Shown piece after piece: positions 55,840 to 64,000 of a DNA stretch of 64,000 nt. Each line of letters starts with the position of its first letter. Within the stretch, counting starts at the first letter, position 1. Position numbers and translations under genes: made by a program. Source of the stretch: Lumnitzera littorea. Lineage: Eukaryota; Streptophyta; Magnoliopsida; Myrtales; Combretaceae. The DNA is taken from NCBI GenBank assembly GCA_024138015.1, contig JAMXBB010000011.1, positions 75,621,386 through 75,685,385 on the forward strand, given 5' to 3'. Under the pieces are notes generated by a model that ran no database searches, had not been told where the DNA came from, and was given only the letters and a program-made list of their open reading frames with translations.

Positions 55840-57060
55840 GATTTGGAATTAAATCTGGTTCGGGTCCAGGTTGCTCTTCTTCGGGAGTGTAAGGTTAGAA
55901 GTCAGCAATGTTGAAAGAGTATGAGACTCCATATCCTTTAGGTAATTCAATCCTATGGGTGTTTAGATCAATCTTTTCAAGCATTTTGAAAGGTCCGTTG
56001 GCTCTAAGAGACAACTTGTTCTTCTTCAAGTTTGGGAATCGCTCCTTATTGAGGTGTATCCAAACTAAATCGCCTGGTTAAAATTCTCTCTTCCTCCATC
56101 CTCGACTTCGCTTCTTAAGCTTAATATTAGCTCTACCCAATTGCTTTATAACCTTTTGGTGCATAGCTTTAATGGCCTCAAATCTTTCGACAGTTTGCCA
56201 ATTGTCACCAAACATCGGCTGAAGCGCTTAGTTGAATAGCAGCTCGAGGTTGAACTCATAGGTGACCTCGAATGGAGACATACTTGTTACATTGTAGATA
56301 GTCTTGTTATAGGTGAACTCAATGATTGGTGGGCATAGATCCCAGTCGGCCGTGTTTCATTTGACAGCAACCCATAGCAAAGTTCCCGCGGTTCTGTTGA
56401 TAGCTTCGGTCTATCCATTGGTTAATGGGTAGCAGCATGTGCTGTACAATAGCTTCATTCCCATTCACCTCCAAAACGTCCTCCAAAAGTAGCTCATGAA
56501 CTTGGGGTCTTAGTCTAAAACAATGGTCCTGGGAATTCCATGCAGTTTATTACTTCCTGCAAGAAAAGAAAAAAGATAGCCAAAGCATCGTTAATTTTGG
56601 AACAAGGCACAAAATGTACCATCTTGCTAAATTGATCTACAACCACCATGATGGAGTCCTTCCCTCATGATGTCCTTAGTAATCCTAACATGAAGTCCAT
56701 ACTCAGCTTAAACCATGGTTGGGTTGGGATCTGCAAGGGTTGGTAATGTCCTTGTTTGGCTCGACTCTTCGCTTTTCGGCAAGTTTCACACTTTTCCAGG
56801 ATGGATTAGACGTCTCTCTTCATCCTTAGCTAAAAGAATCTGGAGGATAGTACTTCATAAGTTCCACACTAGCCAAAGTGTCCTGTTAATCCCCTTCCAT
56901 GTGCCTCGTGCACTAACAGTTCTCGCATAGAACAGGTCGAGATACATAGGCTTCTTTTCTTGACTAAGTATTTATCTTCCTTGTGATAGTCATCTAGTGT
57001 TTGTCCTTTGTTACAACGGGTGTAAATAGGACCAAAGTATGGGTCCTCAACATACAAATT
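55840..57060 (-). pseudogene. Ty3 integrase remnant
   Basis: Zinc-binding region near 56925..56780: HEAHGRGLTGHFG and CETCRKAK. In the core, the first Asp is in MDFMLGLL (about 56695), the second in a DPKF block (about 56515), and Glu is kept in TEAINR (about 56410), so the triad residues can still be read, though stops lie beside the last two. The C-terminal region has GDLVWIHLNKERFP (about 56075..56035), then ANGPFKMLEKI and a SFNIADF block (about 56000..55920). Frameshifts and stops throughout. In a living element it would insert the cDNA. Confidence 0.85.
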
Positions 57061-57079
57061 TTTTATGGTTGAAAAACCA

Positions 57080-57620
57080 AGTAGCTTGATCTACAACTCG
57101 ATTAGGAGGGTCTGTTGTCTCAATAAGGTATTGACTACTATATTATTCTTTTCGTTCTTATATTTTACGACATAAGAAAAACCCTCCATGAACTCAACCT
57201 ACTTGGCTTATCTTTAGGACAACTTCAGTTGGCTTTTTAGATATCTTAAGGATTCATGATCGGTGTGGATTACAAATTCTTTAGGTAGCAAATAGTGTTG
57301 CCATACCATTAAGGCTCAGATTAAGGAGTAGAACTCTTTATCGTAGACGGAATAGTTGAGTGTGGCTCATCGAAGTTTCTCATTGAAGTAAGCAATAGGT
57401 CGACCTTTTTGCATCAGTACAGTTCCTATGCTTAGTCCAGACACATCATACTCTACTTCAAATACCTTGTCGAAGCTCGACAAAGTTAAGACGAAGGCTG
57501 TAGTTAGCTTCTCCTTCATACCCTCAACACTCCTCCTCTTTTTCTGACTCCATCTGAATTCAACATTCTTCTTTGAGAGTTTGTTGAGTAGGGCCACGAT
57601 GGTACTGAAATTCTTATTAA
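57080..57620 (-). pseudogene. Ty3 RNase H remnant
   Basis: The 76-codon open stretch at 57367..57597 holds the typical start of the plant Ty3 RNase H: FEVEYDVSGLSIGTVLMQ, then GRPIAYFNEKL. Further blocks are YSVYDKEFYSLI, WQHYLLPKEFVIHTDHESLR and LKYKNEK-like (about 57340..57160). The first acidic residue is present as D in YDVSG. Stops interrupt the later part. Confidence 0.85.
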
Positions 57621-57639
57621 ATCAACAATAGAATGATGG

Positions 57640-58300
57640 CAGGCCGTGGAAACTTCTCACAACGGCGGAATAGGTCAACTTAGGCCATTTATGATTGCTC
57701 TTATCTTCTCTTCATCAACTCAGATGCCACCTTCGCTCACAACGAATCCCAAGAAGATCACCTCAGAACGGCAAAAATCACACTTCTTCAAATTGGCATA
57801 GAGCTATTCATCTCGAAGTTTTGCAAGCACTTATTGGAGATGCTTTCGGTGAGTCTCTAGGTTGGGACTGTATACTAGAATATCGTCAAAAAAAACCACG
57901 ACAAACCTTCCCAATAATTTTTTAAGTACATGATTCATAAGTCGCATGAATGTACTCGGTGCATTAGACAGTTCAAATGGCATTACAAGCTATTCATATA
58001 AACCATGTTATGTCTTGAAGGCAATCTTCCACTCATCGACTTCAGCATTCGAATCTAATGGTACCCAGCTTTAAGGTCAATCTTGGAGAGCACTCTTACT
58101 CCACTTAATTTGTCTAACATGTCATCAAGCTTGGGTATAAGATATTTGTATTTGATAGTGATTCGATTGATCACTCGGCTATTTACACAAATCCTCCAAG
58201 ACCCATCTTTCTTCAGCACTAATAAGGTCGGTACAGCGCAGGGGCTCAAGGATTTACGCACATACCTCTTCTTCATCAACTCATCCACTTACCTCTACAA
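57640..58300 (-). pseudogene. Ty3 reverse transcriptase remnant
   Basis: The open piece 58055..58288 gives MKKRYVRKSLSPCAVPTLLV, then KKDGSWRICVNSRVINRITI and LDDMLDKLSGVRVLSKIDLK, ending at AGYH. After a frameshift the catalytic block VVFFDDILVYS is readable near 57900..57870, so the Asp-Asp pair is intact. The palm continues with KKCDFCRSEVIFLGFVVSEG (about 57790..57735). Known role: copies element RNA into DNA. Confidence 0.88.
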
Positions 58301-58309
58301 CTTGGCAGC

Positions 58310-58970
58310 CTATTTAGGATTCAGCCTGTAGGCAGGCTTGTTTGGCAACACAGCTTCTGACTGTAAGTCGATTGCATGCTCAATGCTACAGTTTGGGGAC
58401 AGACCGTTTGGTAGCTCTTCCGAAAACAGGTTGGCAAATTCTTCCAATAAGGTTTTTACCTTGGTCAGTAGCTCTTCTTCCTTGGCTCTCATCTCCAGAA
58501 GCCTCTTGACAAGTAGATAGGTGGGTCCCCCCAGCTTCATTTCTCTTTTCAACTCGACTCGAGTCAATACCAAAGCCTCATTCTTTAGGGTTCGGCTAAG
58601 CTAAGACTACACGACTTTTACGTAATCGGCAGTCATGGGACTCAATTTCAACCTTCTCCCTTCATACTCTATAGAACATGTGTTCCTCCTGCCATCATAT
58701 ATAACTGTTCGGTCATACATCCATGGTCGTCCAAGTAGAAGGTAAGACGCACTCATGGGCAGTACATCACAAAGCACTTCATCTCGATACTTGCCAATAC
58801 AAATTGGCACAAACACTTGTTTGTTCACTTGTGGGGCTCCCCTATCACTAAGCTAATGAAGCTTATAAGGTTTTGGGTGGGACATGGTTAGCAATTTTAG
58901 TTGCTGGACCATAAATGTAGAGGCTGCATTAGTGCAGCTCCCACTGTCAACGATCAGCGCGCATAGTGAT
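58310..58970 (-). pseudogene. Ty3 aspartic protease and linker remnant
   Basis: An active-site-like LIVDSGSCTNAAS block lies near 58960..58925; the DSGS sequence is what related plant elements use. The 73-codon open piece 58607..58828 contains CDVLPMSASYLLLGRPWMYD, the flap/C-terminal region of this protease type. The linker to RT is open at 58310..58573. Gag-pol polyprotein processing is the family role. There are several stops between the pieces. Confidence 0.8.
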
Positions 58971-58999
58971 TCATTCACCTTGCACCCGATATGGAAGAG

Positions 59000-60340
59000 A
59001 TTTTCTCTCTACTCATCTTCAGGTACAGGACTAACACTCATTGTCCTCCTCAACACTAGAATGGTCAACATGAAGTTCCCTTCCTCACTGTAGATGACTT
59101 CTTCATTGAACAGCTCGATTTGTCCATCCTCTATTAGCTCCTCTACTTCTTCATCAATACTATCGACCTCAACAGTCGACACCTCGCCTCGAATCACCAT
59201 TGTTCGCCTGTTCGGGCACTAAGCAGCCATGTGTCCAAATCCTTGGCATTTGAAACACTTAATCTCACTTGTCTTCCTCCCTGAACTCTGGCCCTTCTCA
59301 AACTTCCTCTGAGGTTCCTTCTCCTTAGCTCGAGTAGCTAAAGCGGCTCGGGTCTCATTAGCCTTGCTTAGTTCCATTCACATAGTTTTGCTTGGAACAG
59401 GTCGGCTATTGCCAAGACTGTTGACCGGTGGTCAGAATCTTCCTATTCGGCGCCTTTTTATCTTCTAGACGGCTCGAATTATATCATCAAGTTTTTTAAC
59501 GTCCAGCATTTCCAAGACATCTCCAATCTCATACTTCAATTTACCAATAAATCGAGACACAGTTCGGTCTTCGAGCTCTACGACTTCACATTGGATCATT
59601 AGCATATAGAATTCTTTAACATAAGCATCCACACTCGATCCTCCTTACCTCAGTTCTTGTAGTCTCTTGAAGGTATTTTGTAGATAATAACTCAACATAA
59701 ACCTTCTCCACATAACTCTCCTCATATCATCCTAACTCCTAATTTCCCGTTCTCTTTCTCTTCTTCTGGTAGCTTGCAAGTTCTTCTACCATAAGGCGGC
59801 ATAACTAGTGAACTCCAATAAAACTAGTCTAACTTTCACATTATTAGGCACTTTATGGCATTCAAACTGCTTTTCAATCTTATCTACCCAATCTAGGTAG
59901 TCTTTGACATCACCACTTCTAGAGAAACTTGGAATATGTATCCTTAATCCTTCAACTCTAAGGGCTCGCACATTTCTTTCCTTAAGTTAGTAGTACTCCT
60001 CGGCATCATCATCTCCTATTGCTTCCTCCTAAATCTCGTCAAGCGTTAACCTTTGTCTAACGTCCCTACCAATTCCTTCAGCTCGAGGTGGTCAAATTAG
60101 GACATTAACTCGACCAAATTGACCATTGCCTCATCATTGCTATTTGCATTCCCTAATGGAGTTATTTCTAGTTCATTGCCTATCTTCTTGGATAACAGTC
60201 ACTAGACTAGCTACCAAGTTGGTAAGCCTACCTAAGCGATCACCCAATGACTGAGGTGAGAAGCTTCCTTCTTGCCTTTAGCTATGACAAGTACTACATT
60301 CTTGGTTTCCCAAAGTTCCTTGCACACTTAAATCTGACAT
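59000..60340 (-). pseudogene. Ty3 gag remnant with CCHC knuckle
   Basis: A likely initiating ATG is at 60338..60340 (MSDLSVQGTLG). The capsid-like gag core starts in the open piece 59786..59971 (IPSFSRSGDVKDYLDWVDKI, then EKQFECHKVP). After several stops a zinc knuckle CFKCQGFGHMAA-stop-C is read near 59250..59215; its C-x2-C-x4-H-x4-C spacing is kept but a nonsense codon precedes the last Cys. An acidic stretch (EVEELIEDGQIELFNEE) follows before the protease. Confidence 0.82.
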
Positions 60341-60534
60341 TGATGATTACTTCACAATGACAATTTTATAACAAGCATAAAATCAACCACACTTTGTTTT
60401 GACATATCAAAAATGGAGGGAAATAGAGTACAGAACACTTCTCAACTACTAAACTTCAAAGCTAACAATAAAACCACTGTTATACGAGAGTAGTGACAAA
60501 CTATTTAGCCGAATCTATCTTCGAATGTAGCCAA

Positions 60535-60546
60535 GCTTTGATATCA
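60535..60546 (-). other. Ty3 element primer-binding site
   Basis: The minus strand reads TGATATCAAAGC, close to the initiator-tRNA-Met-complementary TGGTATCAGAGC (two mismatches), a few bases after the 5' LTR end. Confidence 0.7.
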
Positions 60547-60549
60547 AGA

Positions 60550-61418
60550 TGATATGAATCCGTGGGTGAGTACACAAACCTAATATCACACATAACCAAA
60601 GGGATGGGTTCAAGCTACAAGATGGCTTAAAAAGTAAACGATAGTCGAGGGTGAGCAGGGGTTCTCATGCGCCAATGAAGGATATGGCGCACCAACGTCT
60701 CATAAGAGCTCAGGTCACACTTGATATGATGCACAAGTATGATCGGAGGTTACTCGCCACTAGTTCACGCTCGAATGGGCTAAAGCAAGAGGACACTTAG
60801 CTCAAGAGAAGGTAAAAAATGTAGTGTATTCTTGCGGCTACTATATTACGTGATTATTTATAGTACTTTGTTAGGGTAAGTTCTACGTTACAGATAATGA
60901 CAAAAAAACGAATTCCTATTTGCTAAATAAAAGGAAAATACTTTATAGGGAGATACAAAATCATGCGCAGCAAACGTCACTTGTTAGAAAGGACAGTACT
61001 ATTGTTAGTAAGGACAGCGCGTATGCGTTTTTACTGTGATTCTAACAATGTTGTGATCCAAGCAAGGGTGGGCCCCTGTTTAGGTCTATTCGGCGTCAGA
61101 AGGGGCTGGATTGGGATTGGCTTAGGGACGGCTCATAGTGGGGTCGACCTTGGATGGTTAACTCCTGATAGTTATTAGCTCGACTTCGATACCATAGAGA
61201 TCATTGTATTTAGATTTGGTGCTTAGACTAGTGCACAACGGAAGGTTTGGTTTGGCACAATGGCTAGTCACCTCGGCAATGCCTTGGATAGCATGGAGAG
61301 TTCAGTAGTTCAGTAGATTGGACTGAGGCAAGCACTTAACTTACCTTGGACAGCTCAACGGACCACCTGTGAGAGCCCTCGAGCTCGAGAGCATATAATC
61401 GGTCCTTAATCCCTATCA
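60550..61418 (-). repeat. Ty3 element 5' LTR (869 bp)
   Basis: The pair of 54954..55820. On the minus strand it starts TGATAGGGATTAAGGACCG. The 71-residue frame at 60963..61178 is a chance reading of the LTR. Confidence 0.9.
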
Positions 61419-62216
61419 ACACATCGATTGATCCTACTCAACCTAATCTACGCACTTGATAAGACTTATAAATGTCGAACTAGGGTCACTTGCCACGACT
61501 CCTTATTAAAAGGAATACATAAGAGTTAAGAGATAAAACAAAAACATTAAGGTTACTTAAGAAAGGAAACTTATAATAATCAAATAATGTAATGTGATGT
61601 TTATGTACAAGTAAATGGGATTTATATAGTAGCCCTACTAAGGTTACAGGACATACATGGAAAGAGAAAAAAAGCTAATTTAAAATGGAATACATGAAAC
61701 ATATTAAAAAGGGTAAAAATGATAAAGAATATTCTATACGGAAAAAATAAAGAATCCCTTCTAGAATGTTGTGCCAAAGGACACAAGTCATGTGATGGTT
61801 AGTGATTTAGAATGCAATTGGTCTTACTAAAGTGTACCTTAAGGTGGCTTGGCTAATCTTGTTTAGGTCAAAGCTTGGTCATTGAAGGATGTTCAGATTT
61901 TCTCTAAGTTAAGTATCTCAATAGCTCGACTCAGAAAGAGGTTTGACACCTATCAACTCGGAAGCTAATTGGATCATGGTATGAGCTCTACAATGGATCA
62001 AGGTTGCTCGGTAAGTAGGCACTTATACTCGGTAGCTTGGGTATTGTGTCAATCCTTACTAAAGCTCAGTATTAAGGTCAACATAAATGTAAAGGGAGGA
62101 AGTTAGGATAGGAATAATCGTCCTGAGTGGGGTTTCGAGTTAGTATTTTTCATGCGAGTCCTTGTAGTCTTCTAGCTCAACTGCATGTAACTGGCCCAAG
62201 GAGTCAATTCCTATCA
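61419..62216 (-). mobile_element. Probable 3' LTR of a second Ty3 element
   Basis: On the minus strand it begins TGATAGGAATTGACTCC right after the end of the second element's pol (DLRTNPSDP block), a start similar to that of the first element's LTR. The low-coordinate end is not clear, and its body does not obviously align with the first element's LTR. Confidence 0.55.
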
Positions 62217-62229
62217 TCTACTTAGGGGT

Positions 62230-63459
62230 CAGAAGGATTTGTCCTCAAATCCAAAAAAGTCTCTAGCTTTTGCTCCGTTCTAGCATCTACTAGGTCTTCA
62301 TCTAGTCAGTAGAAAATCAGGTCAGACACATTGAAGGTGAAGGAAACTCTATAGTTCTCGAGTAATTTAATTTGGTAGGCATTGCAGTTGATCTTCTTCA
62401 AGACTTTGAATAGACCATTAGCTCGTGGGGATAGCTTACTCTGTCTTGAGTGCAAAAATCGTTCTCAGCTGAGATGAATTCCTACTAAGTCACTTAATCT
62501 GAAGAAAACAATATGGTGGACTATCTCTAATTGAACTTAACGATCTTCCTTATCAACGAACCAATGCAACCCATATATTTTTTGGGCTCAAGTAACTCCA
62601 GATTAACTCTCTTCGGCAATTGCAGGGATACTAATCAGATCTAGGGGGATAATGGTGATTGAGGCCATAGATAACCTTAAAAGGAGTCTTCCCAATGGTA
62701 CTGCAAACTATTTGGTTGTATGTGAACTTCATAATTAGTAGACCCAAATAGCAATCTTTTAAATTCTCTCCTATGACGGTTTCAAGTAAATTGCCTAGCA
62801 TCCTATTCACCACTTCAGCGTGGCCATCAGTTTGAAGGTGGCTACTAAAGCTAAACACAAGTTTAGTCTCAAGTCTTCTCCAAAGAGTTTTCCAAAAATA
62901 GCTCGAGAATTTTGTATCCCAATCTAAGACAATGTTCTTCAACGATCTATGCAGTCGGACAACTTCCTACAAAAATAAATCAACAATATATAAAGCAGTG
63001 TTAGTTCGACGGTATGAAGGAAGTATGCCATTTTGTTAAAGCAATTCACTACAATAAGGATTCAATAATTAAATCCTTTCCCCTAGATGTTCAAGGTAAC
63101 CCTAAGATAAAGTACATGCTAAGATTGGCCTAAGGTGAGGTCAGTGTAGTTAAAGGCATATATTCTCTATGTAGCTCTCTCTTTCCCTTGGCCCACTTGT
63201 ATACTTTCCAACTACCGACTACCTTATGGACATCCTTGGCCAAACCAAATCGATAAAAGTTCTTTCAATAGATTGGCTATTTTTGTCTCTCTAAAATAAC
63301 CAGATAATCCACCACCATGAGCTTCCCTCACCAACAATTCGCATGTGGAACAGCTCGATATACATAGCCTTCTTTCCTTGAATAAATAGCAATCTTTAAG
63401 GTAATATCTTCTAATAGTATCTCCTTCTCTTCACTACTCAAGTGTATGACCAAAATGGG
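62230..63459 (-). pseudogene. Second Ty3 element, integrase remnant, truncated
   Basis: The 103-codon open piece 62631..62942 matches the integrase core: IVLDWDTKFSSYFWKTLWRR, SSHLQTDGHAEVVNRMLGNL and FTYNQIVCSTIGKTPFKVIY. The second Asp is in DTKF and the Glu in AEVVNR. The C-terminal region follows (SKLSPRANGLFKVLKKINCN, FTFNVSDL; about 62450..62330) and pol ends in LDLRTNPSDP (about 62245). Upstream (63000..63440) more integrase is visible but broken. The rest of the element is missing beyond 63460, where LTR-A begins. Confidence 0.85.
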
Positions 63460-64000
63460 TGTTACGCCCCGAAGTCGCGAAGTCGCAATAGTCCCGCCGT
63501 GTAAACCATTCTATGATAGAAACTGGCCTCACGGTTCCTACCATAGAGATGATCTACACAAGGCATCGACGACCACTCGCTTTGAAGTAAACAGTTCGAT
63601 TAATAATTATACTACAAATATGAAAATTATCTCAAATTACTACTAAACATAGATAATTATATAAATAAGTCCACAGAGCTTCCCAGGAAGATTTACAAAA
63701 TCACCACAATCTACTAATCTACAAAATAACTAACAGTCTTTAACCTTTAACTATAAGGTCAGTTTAGTTACACATTATGCTAAATAACTTGATCCTCACA
63801 CCCCTGGCTTCAAAAAGACTAACCTCTGGATAATTGTAGGGCAGCATAGTACTTGAAGAGATTACAAATCAGAACCTGCAAAAGGATCTATAAGGGTATG
63901 AGCAACTACAGCTTAGTAAGTTGAATTGGAGACTCATGAATGCATACAAGCACAAACAGGATTATCAAACAATTATTTTCATGCAATGCAACAATCAAGT
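63460..64000 (-). mobile_element. LTR family A, inverted, continues past the window
   Basis: It starts TGTTACGCCCCGAAGTCGCG and follows 16584..17110 block by block: CCCGCCGTGTAAACCATTCT, GATCTACACAAGGCATCGAC, CGCTTTGAAGTAAACAGTTCG, GAGCAACTACAGCTTAGTAA, CATGCAATGCA. It interrupts the second Ty3 pol. The 66-residue frame at 63446..63646 is a chance reading. Confidence 0.85.

Larger units (their letters stand above)
54954..61418 (-). mobile_element. Complete-structure Ty3/gypsy LTR retrotransposon (dead)
   Basis: Two LTRs in the same orientation (54954..55820 and 60550..61418) enclose, in minus-strand order, a primer-binding site, gag with a zinc knuckle, protease, RT, RNase H, integrase and a polypurine tract. 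All parts of an autonomous element are present in about 6.5 kb, but stops and frameshifts occur in every gene. The LTRs begin TGATAGGG, a start also used by the neighbouring truncated element. Flanking 5-mers (GGATA and ACACA) do not match, so the target duplication is lost or the ends are slightly misplaced. I leave the chromovirus lineage open; no chromodomain is obvious. Confidence 0.9.

Noticed and set aside
1..64000. CRISPR arrays, bacterial operons, rRNA genes
   Set aside because: No regularly spaced repeats with unique spacers, no Shine-Dalgarno-led gene series and no rRNA-like conserved stretches; the window is eukaryotic.

Overview
This is a plant nuclear genome window: AT-rich, with introns that have GT/AG ends, and made up mostly of degenerate retrotransposons. 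I could not place the species. Only one protein-coding gene looks intact, a four-exon PA-TM-RING (RMR-type) vacuolar sorting receptor on the + strand at 28157..35339. Nearly all other recognisable sequence is mobile-element debris broken by stops, frameshifts and nested insertions.

Layout. 1-6.9 kb: a long terminal repeat (LTR, called family A here) inserted into an old Ty3/gypsy chromovirus-like pol gene, followed by that element's polypurine tract and a decayed 3' LTR. 7-13.3 kb: simple repeats, an Athila-like LTR tail, a Helitron 5' end and a second LTR family (B). 13.8-14.7 kb: a non-autonomous Helitron. 15.5-23.8 kb: an old inverted LTR-A apparently split by younger insertions, including a 3,055-bp solo LTR-A with a matching 5-bp target-site duplication. 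23.8-25.9 kb: an inverted LTR-B ending at an 81-N assembly gap. 28.0-35.7 kb: the RMR gene, whose 4.3-kb second intron holds two tail-to-tail LINE remnants. 36.7-43.2 kb: a Mutator-like element (MULE) with long, hairpin-rich terminal inverted repeats and a minus-strand reading frame in which a MURA N-terminal domain is followed by a plant mobile domain (PMD); a 3,081-bp solo LTR-A interrupts that frame. 45.5-47.2 kb: an Athila-type ORF1 remnant. 48.5-54.2 kb: two LTR-A copies head to tail. 55.0-61.4 kb: a structurally complete but dead Ty3/gypsy element on the minus strand (two ~868-bp LTRs, PBS, gag, protease, RT, RNase H, integrase, PPT). 61.4-64 kb: a related, truncated minus-strand Ty3 element, then another LTR-A running off the window.

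The genes do not form a pathway. The biology is one house-keeping trafficking receptor that has kept its reading frame and splice sites inside a graveyard of nested transposons. The most unusual sequence signals are non-coding: a palindrome-centred module conserved in six LTR-A-family copies, a GGTGG/CCACC-rich island about 150 bp downstream of the LTR TATA box, hairpins inside the MULE ends, and a strong transition bias between the paired LTRs of the Ty3 element. Coordinates of decayed elements are approximate (tens of bases) unless a terminal motif is cited. All family assignments come from reading translations by eye, not from searches.
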